This document shows positions 12,063 to 24,009 of a stretch of 64,000 nt of DNA, one piece after another. The stretch comes from Echria macrotheca (Eukaryota; Ascomycota; Sordariomycetes; Sordariales; Schizotheciaceae), in assembly GCA_030411725.1 (NCBI GenBank), contig MU839834.1, forward strand, positions 434,001 through 498,000. Direction: 5' to 3'. The translations under genes and the position numbers were made by a program. Position 1 is the first letter of the stretch; every line of letters begins with the position of its first letter. The notes beneath the pieces are model-generated. The model was not told the origin of the DNA. It worked only from the letters and a program-made list of their open reading frames with translations, and made no database searches.

Positions 12063-12710
12063 AACGCGAGGGTTTGTAACGAGAATGGATGTGGCGAGGG
12101 TATCACAGGTTCAGAGGATTGAATCATCGAGACACGGCAGACGGTAACAATGTAATTCTTAGCCAGCATAAGTCTAGAATAGCAAAGTTGGCGAGGGAGG
12201 GTCAAGAGATAAAGTGTGCTCACTGGGGGCTCCTAGATATAGGGTTATCTATGCATCTTATTGTTTGCTGAAATACTTGACCATCAATGCATTGTAATTT
12301 ATTTGTAAATATCTAGAATGACTATGTGAGATGCATACGTGGTACAGAGATCTGCATATGCGAAGACGATAGGCCCAATCGAGGATGACGATGGGGAAGG
12401 ACAAAGCAGGAGCACAGGAAGCTGAAAACGTCAAAGACTCGAGCTCCAGGGTTAGCAGTTGCAGCGAAAGTGTTCCGAGGCCGCCTGGAACAGTGGACAT
12501 GGGCGACCCCACATTGGCCAACGGCTCAGGCCGGCAACTCGGGTAATCAAGCATCGCTGATTGGCCAAGAGGTCAGCAGCTTTCTGGCAATCGGGGACTG
12601 GGGGGCAACGGGGCGGACGGACTGGCACTCGCATGATCATTGAGTGAGGGCTCAAATATTTCCCTGACCTGTGATGCCCACACTGCTCACCACATCCGCA
12701 TAGCTGGACA
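12063..12710. other. intergenic upstream of SDH1
   Basis: 648 nt between the PX-protein stop and the SDH1 start. It carries AT-richer 3' sequence (about 12240-12330) and then the SDH1 promoter. No open frame supported. Confidence 0.6.
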
Positions 12711-15022
12711 ATGGCATCCTCAATGGCCTGGAGACGACTAGCCGCGACGCCGGCGGTAAGTGAATGCCCTCATTGGCGCCATTGGGCGTGCTTCCCAGTT
12801 TTCCGCCGTCAGCATGTGCGAGGGAGGCGTTACTAACTCGGCCTTCTTTTTGCCTCGTAGCTCTCGCGTGCGTGCAGAACCCCCTCGCGAGCCTTCTCTT
12901 CGACACGACCGGCCGGTAAGTCTGACAGAACCAAGCTCCCGGTGTCCTGCACCGCCATCCGCCGACCGAGTCACAGCTAACGAGGTGCGCCCTTTGCAGC
13001 GCGCATCATTTCGAACGGGCCGCTCCGGGCAAAAGAGGCATCGCCCTTTGTCAGCAACAAATACCCCGTCATTGTATGTCTCCCAGCGTTCCGACCGTGG
13101 ATGGAAAGAAGGTCAGACCAATTGACCTGTTCCTAGGACCATGAATACGATGCGATCGTTGTAGGAGCCGGCGGCTCGGGTCTGCGCGCCGCCTTCGGTC
13201 TTGCCGAGGCTGGTTTCAACACGGCATGTATCTCGAAGCTCTTCCCGACTCGCAGTCACACCGTGGCTGCTCAGGGTGGCATCAATGCCGCGCTCGGAAA
13301 CATGCACGAGGACGACTGGAGGTGGCACATGTATGACACCGTCAAGGGCTCCGACTGGCTCGGTGACCAGGATGCCATTCACTACATGACCCGGGAGGCC
13401 CCCGCTTCGATTGTCGAGCTCGAGAACTACGGCTGCCCCTTTTCCAGAACGGAGGATGGCAAGATGTAAGTACAGATGACAAGAGGCGGGGAATATGGAG
13501 GATTGCGAGCTCACCACCGTCTTTATAGTTACCAGCGTGCCTTCGGTGGTCAGTCCCAGAAGTTCGGAAAGGGTGGTCAAGCCTACCGTTGCTGCGCTGC
13601 TGCCGACCGTACCGGCCATGCCCTCCTTCACACGCTCTACGGCCAGTCTCTCCGCCACAACACCAACTACTTCATCGAGTATTTCGCCATCGATCTGATC
13701 ATGGAGGACGGGGAGTGCCGTGGTGTCCTTGCCTATAACCAGGAGGACGGAACTCTGCACCGCTTCTTGGCCACCAACACGGTTCTGGCCACCGGTGGTT
13801 ACGGACGCGCTTATTTCTCCTGCACGTCGGCGCACACTTGCACTGGTGACGGTATGGCCATGGTCGCCCGCGCCGGTCTTCCCAACCAGGATCTTGAGTT
13901 CGTCCAGTTCCATCCCACCGGCATCTACGGAGCAGGCTGCCTGATCACCGAGGGTGCTCGTGGCGAGGGTGGCTACCTCCTCAACTCGGAGGGTGAGCGT
14001 TTCATGGAGAGATATGCCCCGACTGCCAAGGATCTTGCCAGCCGTGACGTCGTTTCCCGATCCATGACCATGGAGATTCGGGAAGGCCGCGGTGTCGGCC
14101 CCGAGAAGGACCACATCTACCTCCAGCTCAGCCATCTCCCTGCCGAGATTCTCGCTGAGCGTCTCCCCGGTATCTCGGAGACTGCTGGTATCTTCGCCGG
14201 TGTCGACGTTCGCAAGCAGCCTATTCCCGTCCTGCCTACTGTCCATTACAACATGGGCGGTATCCCCACTAGATACACCGGTGAGGTGCTCACGGTTGAC
14301 GAGCAGGGTAACGACAAGGTTGTCCCTGGTCTCTTCGCCTGCGGTGAGGCCGCTTGCGTCTCGGTCCACGGCGCCAACCGTCTCGGAGCCAACTCTCTCC
14401 TCGACCTGGTCGTCTTCGGCCGCGCCGTCTCCCACACCATCCGTGACAACTTCACCCCTGGTCAGGCCCTCAAGCCCGTCAGCGCCGATGCCGGTGCCGA
14501 CTCGATCGAGGTTCTCGACAAGATCCGCACTTCGGATGGACCCAAGAGCACTGCCGAGATCCGTCTTGCCATGCAGAAGACGATGCAGCGCGATGTCAGC
14601 GTCTTCCGTACCCAGGAGAGCTTGGATGAGGGTGTGGAGAAGATCAACGAGGTGGACAAGACCTTCTCCCAGGTTGGCATCAAGGATCGCAGCATGATCT
14701 GGAACTCGGATCTCGTTGAGACTCTGGAGCTCAGGAACCTGCTCACCTGCGCGTAAGTTCTCATTATCCCTCGGTAATTGACATGACTGACAACCGAAAC
14801 AGTGTCCAAACTGCTACGGCTGCCGCTGCGAGAAAGGAGTCCCGCGGCGCCCATGCCCGCGAGGACTATCCCGACCGCGACGACGAGAAGTGGATGAAGC
14901 ACACGCTCAGCTGGCAGAAGCAGCCCCACGGCAATGTTGACCTGTCGTACCGTCGCGTCATCGGCACCACGCTGGATGAGAAGGAATGCGCTGCCGTCCC
15001 GCCATTCAAGCGTGTGTACTAA
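12711..15022 (+). CDS. SDH1: succinate dehydrogenase flavoprotein subunit, mitochondrial
   Basis: Six exons: 12711-12755, 12861-12915, 13000-13073, 13137-13465, 13529-14752, 14803-15022; 648 aa. Three tiny 5' exons encode an Arg/Ser-rich mitochondrial presequence (MASSMAWRRLAATPA, then RTPSRAFSSTRPA). The mature part starts with the dinucleotide fold VVGAGGSGLRAAFG (66-79). His99 in RSHTVAAQGG is the residue that binds FAD covalently in this family. HPTGIYGAG, RGEGGYLLNSEGERFMERY and the C-terminal GEAACVSVHGANRLGANSLL follow, as expected for the catalytic subunit that oxidises succinate to fumarate and passes electrons to the Fe-S subunit of complex II. The end, WRC-free ...VPPFKRVY, matches eukaryotic SdhA. 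Length is normal and no key residue is missing. Confidence 0.97.
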
Positions 15023-15996
15023 ACTTGGTCGACATAACGTGGTTGGATGTCTGTATGAGGGGAGGCATAGTGCAGTTTCTGTGAGGAAGCTGTGGTAATA
15101 CCAAGCGGTGACGGTGGCGGGCTGGGCAACCAGCCAAATGGGAGGAGTGAGGAGCCAACGTTAATGGGAGGCGTCCTGGAATACGGATGGGTTTTGGGGC
15201 GGGAGGAAAACACCATCTCGACCTATCGCATAAGTTTTCCCTTGAGTCGATTGGCCATATGAGACTTTTTTCTTTATAAAAATTCTAGATGTGATGGGCG
15301 GTGGTGGGATGTGTAACGTTATGGGGCTCCTTGCGAGGTTCGTTATGTGTATAGGGGACGCAGAGTAGGAGTAGGAATACAATCAATGCATCGTATGTCT
15401 GTGTTTGCCCGGTGGCTACCAGTCCGTGGTTTCATGTGGCTGTTTGGCTGCTTTGGGAAGAAGCAAAGGGAGGCGGCATCATAAATGACCCCCGGGTTTT
15501 CTTTGGGAAGTGAGGCACTGCTCTTCCCCGTAAAGATGCTGCTCTAATCACAACGATGAGACGTCTTATTTCAGTGTGTGTGTATTTCTTTTCAAACTAT
15601 CATGGAGTTTTTGCTATCGACTCGTGGCTCCTCCGGTCAACACCCCCCACCCCAAACACCTCCCCCGTCATGATCGTTGATCATACTTTTTGAATAATGT
15701 ATTTTTACTGAGTGGTTCCGTCGTTAGGTAGGTTGGTAGCAGTACCTTGGGTGATCACAAACAGCCTGCTCGCTATCCATACACCACCACCGGCTTCCTC
15801 GTTCCCTGATTTTGCTATGTCATGGTAGGTTTTCATCGGTTCCGTTCTCCTGTTGGAGTCACTCGTCATCTTGGTGACCAGATTTACTTGAGCCTCTTCT
15901 CATGGTCACTCTGATCTTGCGTGTGTCATCGAGTGGACGAGATTCTCGGGCGTGTCTGGTCCCAAGTCCCTCCCCCCGGTCTTCAGAGTGCCGCCC
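15023..15996. other. convergent intergenic region, SDH1 / luciferase-like gene
   Basis: 974 nt between two 3' ends, T-rich with scattered aataatgt and ttataaaa stretches. It is expected to contain both 3' untranslated regions. Nothing else seen. Confidence 0.6.
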
Positions 15997-16946
15997 CTAG
16001 TGCTCCAGACCGAGAGGGACCTCGGCCTGCTCGGCCGTGGTATACCAGATGGCCGCCTCGATGATCCGACACACAATCCGCAGGTCGCTCTCGTCTGGTG
16101 TGTCCATGTGAGCCACTTTCACCCCCTTGACAGCAAAATAAAACCAAAAGGAAACCTACCCCTAGGCGCATAAATCATGGTAAAGGTAGGCGGCAGAGGG
16201 GACCGCACCCATCCCTTCCAGGCCATAGGATGCCGCTGGCCCCACCCCTTTTCGAGGATTTCCTTGATGTCGTCCGGGTGCAGGTTCATGTGCATCGACC
16301 GGTCCGACGTGTGGATGTGGCAGACCTCGCCATTGCCACAGACATTCACGGGGTGGCGCGAGAAGAGGGCGAAGCCGTGCTTCTCGAGACACGAGGTGGC
16401 CGTGACGAACTTCTGCGGGCTCTGGGCGCTCAAGGCTTCCAATGCCGCGCGGAGCCGGTTGTACGCGTGCAGCGAGCCGGCCTGCGTCAGCTGGCGCTGC
16501 GGGGCGAGGCCGGCGACGCTGGGGCGAGGACCGGGGCGGTAGGGCAGGGGGCTGCGCTGGCGGAGGATTCCCGACGAGGGCAGCTGCGTCGGGTCCGGGT
16601 CCGGCGGGCTGAAGGGGTCACGCAGCGTGAAGAGGCGGTACCAGGTTAGTCGGGCGTAGCCGGCCGGTGTCGGGGGGGTCCCGCCGGGGCCGAGCTTGAG
16701 GAAGTTGAGGTAGTCGTTGTGGATCAGGAGGGTGATGGGCACGGCGATGATCATGAACTCGAGCACGAGGCGGTCGATGAAGTGCATGCCGGCCACGAGC
16801 AGCACCGAGACGGCCAGGAGGGCGGCGGCGTCGAGCGTGATGTTGAAGGGGTCCTGGCGGATGACCATGTTAACGGCTACCTGCTGGCCGGGATCCTCGC
16901 CTGGTGAGTGCTTCTGCGTCTCGGTGGTGGACACTGTGAGAGACAT
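15997..16946 (-). CDS. membrane-anchored protein with luciferase-like (DUF5519) domain
   Basis: Two exons on minus, 16946-16160 and 16094-15997, with a 65-nt intron (gtaggt...accag) that joins MIYAPRG/D to ESDLRIVCRIIEAAIWYTTA. 294 aa. The chosen ATG (16946, context accaagATG) precedes MSLTVSTTE; an in-frame ATG 15 codons upstream is possible. Two hydrophobic stretches at about 38-54 and 60-77 suggest an N-terminal membrane hairpin. The C-terminal half has the family pattern GEVCHIHTSDRSMHMNLHP, then GWGQRHPMA and PPTFTMIYAPR. Pfam calls this domain 'Luciferase', but no light-emitting activity is implied and its reaction is unknown. Similar short fungal proteins are common. An alternative without the N-terminal hairpin is unlikely because the frame is continuous. 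Confidence 0.85.
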
Positions 16947-19131
16947 CTTGGTGCACGTCACGGGAAGGTGCTTGTCTGCGTGTTTATGCAAGCCGCGGGA
17001 ATATGTTCCTCATAAATGGTCAGATCTAGTCTCAACTCAATGTCTTGGGGTGTTTACTTGTTCAGGTCTACGGCGGGGATGGGGTCAGCCGCTTGGAGAA
17101 CGACGCAGCAGGCGACAGCATGTGTCAACTGTTGTTCACTTTGAAATTCCGAGGGCGGGGGAGTGTCTGCATAAGAGTAGAGTCCAAGAGTCTGCGAGGG
17201 TCGAGGGGCAGATGTCAGGTGGCACAATGGCGGGACAAAGCAGAGGCGGGCGGGTGGGAGGACGAGAGACGGAGGACGTGTCTCACCACATCTTGGGAGG
17301 GCGTGGATGGCGCCAGGAGGATAGTTATATGTAAGTGTTCATGTCAACACCAGTCGGCTCCTGCCAGGTCGAGGTGCAGGTCGCGGGTAGGGATCAGCAC
17401 TCGAGTCACCATGGTGTCAAGAGCTCCACCCAGACGAGCAGTCCGAACCTGGGCTAATGGTACTGTCACTTGACGGGCCAGAACCACTTGCATGTCGACC
17501 TACAGGTAGAAATACATATTCAGATACTTACCTACATGTAGACATAAGTTGCAGTCTCGTACGATGCGAGGAATCAACGAATCGATCCGCTCGCAGCCCC
17601 GTCTGCTCCTCCCGGCACGCGGTAGGGCTGACATCCCAAGTCTTGGTGCTGACTTGGATGTCGACGACGACACCTTCCGAGCCCGGTGTGGATTGGGGGG
17701 ACTCGGGGGCTGCTGCCCATCTCGATCGGATGACGTTGGTGTTTGGCGGGGCCAGTCAAACGGCAGGCAATGCTGGTCCCCACCAATCCGACCAGGCCAA
17801 TTGATCCAAATGCCAATGTACTCCATAGTGCTTCTTTGCAGCGTCAGCGAGTCGAATCGAGTCGGCGACGCCACGACTCACACGACAGTTGCTGGCTGGG
17901 GTCAGCAAGCCAGACAGGCGTGACAGGCACAGGAAGCCCGGACTCGGCTCGAAGGTTGTGAGCATCACGGGTCAGATGATGCAACAATTCGTCCATCGGG
18001 AGCCTCCCAATTCGTCAACAGCAAATGCCCGCGGCAGGCTCTAGTGGCGGATAGCACCTATGGCGGCCTTCTTGAAGATGTCGAACGACACGAGCCTAGC
18101 GCCCTGCAGGGTCGCTGGATGTCGGGTGGTCGCGCCAGAGCGGTCTGTATGGCTTGTTGGACGTCTTCCGTCGTCCGGCTCCGGAACGCGGCCACCAAGT
18201 GACACTGCTCGACCCCCACGACACATCCTCGGAGCACCGTCAGTCCAGACCCCACAAGATGGTTCCTTCCGGCCATGTCGATGCGAGATACCCGGGACTT
18301 CTACCCGTGTTCTCACACGCTCGGTCAAGATTTCGGGAGAAACAAGAATCCGGCGACGGCGACAGTTATTTTATTAATCAGACCGGCTGGCTTTATAGCT
18401 TTACCGTTTCTTGTCATCGTCGGACCGGTAGCGCCGAAAATGCGAGCGTGGGTGGCAGCTCGGAGGCTCTCAAGCCAAGGTTCACGCCGTGAGCTTGGGA
18501 CGAGGCGCGAGGCGCGAAGCCTCCCATCCCACTTGATCGACATGCGTAGAGAATCATGGAATGGGAATAACCCGAGGAACCTCATGAGAAAAGCGAGGAG
18601 GGCAGCATTAGTCGACGTGCCCGACTGTTCCGCAGAGCAGTACACAAACCGGTTCTGGCCTGTGGATGGTGTTGCGCTTGGTGGGGGTGATAACACAGGC
18701 CAAGGCGCTGTGATGAAGATTGCCCCGCTCTGTGTGTTGGCGCCAGGCCCCGTTGCTCAGCAACTCCAATACACAGCGTACTCCCTGGCCAGCCAATCAC
18801 AGCGTAGGATTCATTCGGGCAGCGGCACGACCTCGAGCTCTTAACCTCTTCGCAATCAGCTCCATGCTGGAACATGCACATGCACTTGCATACCAGCGAC
18901 ATTCAAGTATTCCCGCCGTATTGATCCACGAGATCAATTTATCCGATCCAACTCTGCGCGGTGTTTACCAAACAATTGCCTCCCTTGTCTGCTTCTGGGT
19001 AATCGCAAGCTCTACGAAAGCTGCTGGCTGCAGCTCCTCGCTCGTCTGGTATGTATCGCTCGCCTCCCGCTTTCCGCAGCCTTTCTGTCTCAGCTGCTAA
19101 CATATTTGGCGTCTAAGAGGGAATTCTACAG
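16947..19131. other. intergenic, 2.2 kb, divergent promoters
   Basis: Lies between the minus-strand luciferase-like gene and the plus-strand DUF3405 gene. It holds several spurious open frames: 189 codons at 18275-18844 on plus, and 95 and 72 codons around 18041-18328 on minus. None has a recognisable motif or supported splice sites. No repeat or RNA gene seen. Confidence 0.5.
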
Positions 19132-21765
19132 ATGCCCATGATGGGTCTCTTATCCCGCAATCCCATGCGGTCGCGGGAGCCGAGGCGACCGAAACTCCCA
19201 CTGTACCGCTCTGTCATTCAGTCGCACGCCCCTGCGTCACCAACAAAAGAGCGATACTCAGACGATGAATACTCTACTTGCGAATCGGAATCCGAAGACA
19301 CCGACTACTCTTCGTCCTCCAGCCGGAGGGCGTCGAGGAAGTCGTCATCCTCGATCTCGTCGGGCGCTGCGCTCATGGCCTCGAAGAAAAAGAGGAATGC
19401 CTATTCGATGCGACGACCAGCCAGGAGGTATCTCTGTCGACTCCCGAATAGGATGATGCGATATCTGTGTATCGGCATGATGGCCACCATCATCTTTTTC
19501 ATATACAGCCTGGTTCGGGCCAGCCAGATCGAGAACCAGAGGATCGCAAAGGGACAGCTGAGCCACAAGCCACCGGAGCTGCCACCACCATGGGAATCAT
19601 TCAATTTCTTGAAGAGGTATTACGGCGGAGTTCGCACTGTCGTGCCCTTTGCTGAGAACGTCCCGGAATACCCCCGGCTGGAGGATGAAGGCCCGTACAA
19701 TGTCAGCCGGATGCAGCAGGCATCCGATAAGGAGGCCGTTCCCGAGCTTGGAAAGGCCCCTGCCAGCAAACCGTTCAATGACTACCATGGGTCAGCACTC
19801 CCGAAGGCAACAGACCGGATCCATGAGTGTTTCCTCGACGGGGATGATTCTGTCAAGGTCCCTGCGATTCACTACCTGGATGGGCGGCCAGCCGGTTTCC
19901 CCGACAACACCATCGGATCCTATGAGCTGCTTTCTCTTCCTGAAGACATTTGCTTTGAGCGCTTTGGAAGATATGGGCCGTATGGGTATGGATATCCCAT
20001 TGCTGCCGGCGGGCTTGGTATAGGCGAGAATGGCGATACCGAAGGGTCCGAGGATGTTTGGAAATCAAGCCAGAAAGTTGAGTGGCTCAAGGTCGACTGG
20101 GCGGAAGCGCAGCAGCGATGCTACAAGAAGAACGCCGACAAGTACAAACCACTCGTCCATCGTCCGAGTCCTCCTCAGGGATTTTACATCGGCGATAAAT
20201 TGGCCGATGCCAGCCTAGAACGCCGGTCCGAAGATGCTGCTGAGCCTCATACACCGGAGAACCCTGACACTCAACAACCAAAGGCCAATTCGGAAGAGCC
20301 AACTACCGAATCCGACTCGACGAAACCGACTGGCGACCTGCCTAGAACCGCGATTGTGGTCAGATGCTGGGATGAGTTCCTGTGGAAGGAAGAATCGGTC
20401 ATGAACCTACGAGCACTCATTGCGGAGCTTTCGCTTGCTTCTGGCGGGAGGTACGATGTGCATCTGCTGGTGCAAGTGCGCAACGACGCAAGGCACCCCA
20501 TCTGGGCAGACGATGAGACGTACCGAGCGCATATCGTAAACAGCGTCCCCGGAGAGTTTGTGGGTATCTCCACCCTCTGGTCCGAGACGCAGATGCTTGC
20601 CACTTATCAAGGCATCCACGATCTCTGGACCCGAGGCCCCGATCTTCCTGTTCACGGCTCGTACCGAGGCCTCCAGATGGCCATGCAGCATTTCGCCTAC
20701 AACCACCCCGAGTACGACTACTTCTGGCAGTGGGAGATGGATATTCGGTACACTGGGCATTACTACGATCTCCTCACCAAGCTGGAGCGCTGGGCGAAGG
20801 AACAGCCGCGAAAGGGTATCTGGGAGCGGAATGCTCGGTTTTATATCCCCTACGTACACGGCAGCTGGGAAGATTTCAAGCAGATGGCTCGCGTTCAGAC
20901 GGAGCACGGCACTGTCAGCGCTGATAACATCTGGGAGAAGGTGCCTGGCGCCACGAAGAGCAGCACAGAACCACACCAGAAGGCCCTCGGGGAGGAGAGT
21001 ATCTGGGGCCCCAAGCGGCCGGTGGACCAACAAGACTGGTTCGAGATTGAGCAGGACCCTGTCCCTCCGACAACCTACGAGAGAGACAAGTACAAGTGGG
21101 GAGTTGGTGAGGAGGCTGAGCTCATCACATTGAGTCCTATCTTCGACCCCGAGGGTACGTCCTGGAAGCTGGCCGATGATATCACCGGTTATAACGTGAC
21201 CGATGGCAACGGCAAGCCCCCACGACGAGCCCACATCATCACCGCATCCCGGATGTCCCGCCGCCTGTTGCTACAGATGCATCGAGAGACGGCTTTCAAG
21301 AAGCACCATGCCTTCCCCGAGATGTGGCCAGCGACCGTCGCTCTCCATCACGGCTATAAAGTTGTTTACGCTCCCCACCCCGTTTATGTGGATCGCGAGT
21401 GGCCTACCGAGTACATGTCACGCATCCTGAACGGCGGCCGAAATGGCGCCTCGGGAGGGTCCCGCACCTCGGTGTTTGGTGATCGCGAGCATAACATGAG
21501 AGGCTTCACGTGGTTCTACAATGCCGGTTTCTCGGGCAACCTGTACCGCCGCTGGCTTGGTCTGCGCGTCAACAATGACGGAGGCGAGGAGTTCGAGACG
21601 ACGCCTGACCTCAGCAAGAATGAGACGACCGTTGGTACCATGCGTGGAGGCGAAGGCCGCATGTGCTTGCCTCCGATGCTGCTTCATCCTGTCAAGGACG
21701 TCGAGATACCGGTTGTCCATGCCGTGAGCGAAGCTACGGTCCCGGAGTCGGATCCCTCCGCATGA
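19132..21765 (+). CDS. DUF3405 type II membrane protein (glycosyltransferase-like)
   Basis: One uninterrupted frame of 877 aa. The N-terminal 108 residues are basic and Ser/acid-rich (SDDEYSTCESESEDTDYSSS), then a single transmembrane anchor RYLCIGMMATIIFFIYSLVRA (110-130) with Arg-rich cytosolic flank, so the long C-terminal part should face the lumen. That part carries the DUF3405 core: TAIVVRCWDEFLWKEESVMN, LVQVRND, a YNHPEYDYFWQWEMDIRYTG block with a D/E-x-D-like pair, and a late WYNAGF-like stretch (FTWFYNAGFSGNLYRRW). DUF3405 proteins are fungal and of unproven function; Golgi orientation and the WEMD acidic motif suggest a sugar-transfer enzyme (inference). Start is the first ATG; MPMM allows a second three codons later. 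Confidence 0.85.
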   Translation: MPMMGLLSRNPMRSREPRRPKLPLYRSVIQSHAPASPTKERYSDDEYSTCESESEDTDYSSSSSRRASRKSSSSISSGAALMASKKKRNAYSMRRPARRYLCRLPNRMMRYLCIGMMATIIFFIYSLVRASQIENQRIAKGQLSHKPPELPPPWESFNFLKRYYGGVRTVVPFAENVPEYPRLEDEGPYNVSRMQQASDKEAVPELGKAPASKPFNDYHGSALPKATDRIHECFLDGDDSVKVPAIHYLDGRPAGFPDNTIGSYELLSLPEDICFERFGRYGPYGYGYPIAAGGLGIGENGDTEGSEDVWKSSQKVEWLKVDWAEAQQRCYKKNADKYKPLVHRPSPPQGFYIGDKLADASLERRSEDAAEPHTPENPDTQQPKANSEEPTTESDSTKPTGDLPRTAIVVRCWDEFLWKEESVMNLRALIAELSLASGGRYDVHLLVQVRNDARHPIWADDETYRAHIVNSVPGEFVGISTLWSETQMLATYQGIHDLWTRGPDLPVHGSYRGLQMAMQHFAYNHPEYDYFWQWEMDIRYTGHYYDLLTKLERWAKEQPRKGIWERNARFYIPYVHGSWEDFKQMARVQTEHGTVSADNIWEKVPGATKSSTEPHQKALGEESIWGPKRPVDQQDWFEIEQDPVPPTTYERDKYKWGVGEEAELITLSPIFDPEGTSWKLADDITGYNVTDGNGKPPRRAHIITASRMSRRLLLQMHRETAFKKHHAFPEMWPATVALHHGYKVVYAPHPVYVDREWPTEYMSRILNGGRNGASGGSRTSVFGDREHNMRGFTWFYNAGFSGNLYRRWLGLRVNNDGGEEFETTPDLSKNETTVGTMRGGEGRMCLPPMLLHPVKDVEIPVVHAVSEATVPESDPSA

Positions 21766-22294
21766 CGAGAGTCGTCACCGGGTTATCATGATTACGGCTG
21801 AAACGTACGAGCGCGTTTATTACGATGCAGTGCATTTCTGGGAAATATCCGTCTTGGGATATGGCGTTCGGTGTACGGAACTGTGGATTTTCAGTGACAT
21901 TTGGGTTTCAATTTGGGAAGATATGACGATTCTTGAGCCGCGGACTTGGTGGTTGATCATGAGCGGCAGGTTGGGCTAGATACCTAGGCATGACTTCTAG
22001 ACATGAGTCTTGTGGAGTAATGGTGCTTCAAGTTGGATGAGCTTGGGCGGATATACCTGGATACAATGGGAGACGCGAGCAGTCAGATAGAGGACCAGAA
22101 TGCAAGTGAGACCAGCATCACACATTAGTTTCCGCCCTGGATGATAATACAGATGAATTTACATGCTATGTTTGTCTCGTCTACCCGTCAATCCCATGCT
22201 CATTTTCCATACCCCTTGCCAAACCCAGCGCCGTACTCGGATTTCCCATTATATTCGGGTATTGCAAAGATAAAAGCACGGTGTAAATAGTTGC
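21766..22294. other. convergent intergenic region, DUF3405 / EMP24
   Basis: 529 nt of AT-richer sequence between two 3' ends. No feature beyond likely polyadenylation regions. Confidence 0.6.
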
Positions 22295-23025
22295 TTAAAC
22301 AACCCGCTTGACCTTCACGACAGGAGTTAGTCTCGATTTAGGACGGACGCCCTGAGAAATCAACATACCTCAAAGAACCTCCGCAGCCACCAGACCTGGA
22401 AAATGCTCTCCCCGATAACGATTCCAATGACGAACAGATTCCACCACTTGACTCGGGCGTTGGTGCTCTCGGCCGTGTTACGGTGAGTCCGCTCGCGAAC
22501 AACAATGTAGCCCTGCTCGTCCTTGACCATCTCGAGCATCTCGGAGAGCTTCCGCACCTCGGCGTCGAGGGGATCTTGGGGCCCGTCGGCCTCGGAGACG
22601 TAGACGATGCCGTGCACATTAAACGACACCTCCTTGGACGAGGCGCCCCAGTGCTCGTTGCCGAAGCAGTAGACGTACTTGCCGTCGTGCTTGGCCTCAA
22701 ACGAGAAATCGCCGTTGGAAGTCGACTTTTCGAAAGCCTCGTACTGGCCGACGGGGTTCGTGATCTAGAGGCGGCGCAATGAGTCCCCCATCCGAGCGAG
22801 CTGTTATGAGCTGAGAAATGGACGTACCCAAAAGTCAATCTCCAAGTTTCCGGCGCCGCCAAACTCCCGGTCGCCGACCTGAAAGGTCACGGTCATCTTG
22901 TCATCGCGATGCAGATTCTCGTGGAAGCATTCCCGGCCGTGTGCTGGCAGCTGGATGTTGTGGGCGACAGCCGAGCCCAGCAGGCTGGCCGAGAGCAGCA
23001 GCTTGGCTGCTGTGAGCAGAAACAT
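22295..23025 (-). CDS. EMP24: p24 family COPII cargo receptor, beta type (Emp24)
   Basis: Three exons on minus, 23025-22828, 22764-22369 and 22312-22295, all phase 0; 203 aa. A signal peptide (MFLLTAAKLLLSASLLGSAVA) leads into the GOLD domain (HNIQLPAHGRECFHENL ... YVYCFGNEH) with the two conserved cysteines. A heptad region (DAEVRKLSEMLEMVKDEQG) and a transmembrane helix (WWNLFVIGIVIGESIFQVWW) follow. The last exon is only 18 nt and supplies VKRVV, so the cytosolic tail reads LRRFFEVKRVV: the FF motif for COPII and a basic pair, as in Emp24/TMED2. Without that splice the tail would stop at FEVC. The protein cycles between ER and Golgi as a p24 heteromer. It is transcribed away from ARF1. Confidence 0.95.
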
Positions 23026-24009
23026 GGCGATTGCGGTTCTGCGAGCAGTCGGGAGGCGGAGTTGTCGAGCGAGCGTTTCGCGATGCGAACGTGAATTGCA
23101 TTCAAGGACACCTTGCCGTGTTGCGCGGGACCAGCCTATCAAAAAGTTGCAAGGGGCTGGCCAGTTAACTAGCTCGTGACAGAGGCCAGCGCCGCCAGCC
23201 CAGGTTTCGCAGGCCGCTTCTTCAGGGGGCATGGGGCCGCCCAACGTTTGCCGGTCCAAAGTTGTTCCAAAGCGAAGGTACCAGACGGGTACGGCGCCGC
23301 ATGCCACTGGACCCGCCAATTTGCCTGCGGAGGGGCTGGGGAGATAAGGTTGAAAAGAAGTACCGCGCACGGGCCTTGGCTGGCCTTTCCCCGTGCTGGT
23401 GAGTGGCCTCCCTGCCTCGCCCTGCCCCGAGAACAACTTTCAAAATCCAAACCGTCCATCAAGACAATCCTTCCACACCGCCATCGTCCCGCAACCGACG
23501 CTCGACGATAACCCGTACCGCCATCTGCCTCTGTTACTAGAGGCCTTTTCGGATCGTAAGTAAGCCCTCCCACCAGCCCTCGCCCCGCGTAAATCAATCC
23601 CAATCACGCCATCGTCATCGTGCTTTCGGCAGCGGCCGGCCTCACCCGCTGCGCTGCTTCCACGGCTTCGCAACCAAAAGAAAGGCATGCGCGCATACTG
23701 GTCCACCACGGTCACCGCCTAGCCCCGACTGGTGGTCCCCTTTGCAGTCCAGGCAGCATAGCTGCCTCTCATTTGGCTGCAGTCTGACTACCCCTTGCCC
23801 AACCAAAGCATCGCCTTCACTTATCTGTCCTCACACCACGGCCATTTAAAACGCCGACGCCCAAAGCTCTTGATCTCGATCGCATCCTCCATTCATCACC
23901 ACATTGCCCGCCACTGCCAATTCCCGAGGTCTGCTCGCTTACGCATCTTTCTGTCTGCAGATACTTCACCCGCCTCGTTATCAGCTTGCGCTGAGCCAAT
24001 ACCGCCAAG
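23026..24009. promoter_or_regulatory. bidirectional EMP24 / ARF1 promoter region
   Basis: 984 nt separate the divergent EMP24 and ARF1 starts. The ARF1-proximal half is C/T-rich with short leader-like stretches. No firm factor site can be named from sequence alone. Both products act in ER-Golgi traffic, so shared control is plausible but untested. Confidence 0.45.

Noticed and set aside
13113..14435. 440-codon minus-strand open frame over SDH1
   Set aside because: It is antisense to exons 4 and 5 of an unmistakable SDH1; long antisense frames are expected opposite strongly biased codons.
18041..18328. Minus frames of 95 and 72 codons as a small gene
   Set aside because: No motif, two frames overlap each other, and no splice model improves either.
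20407..21234. 275-codon minus frame inside the DUF3405 gene
   Set aside because: Antisense shadow of a well-supported reading frame, with no known motif.
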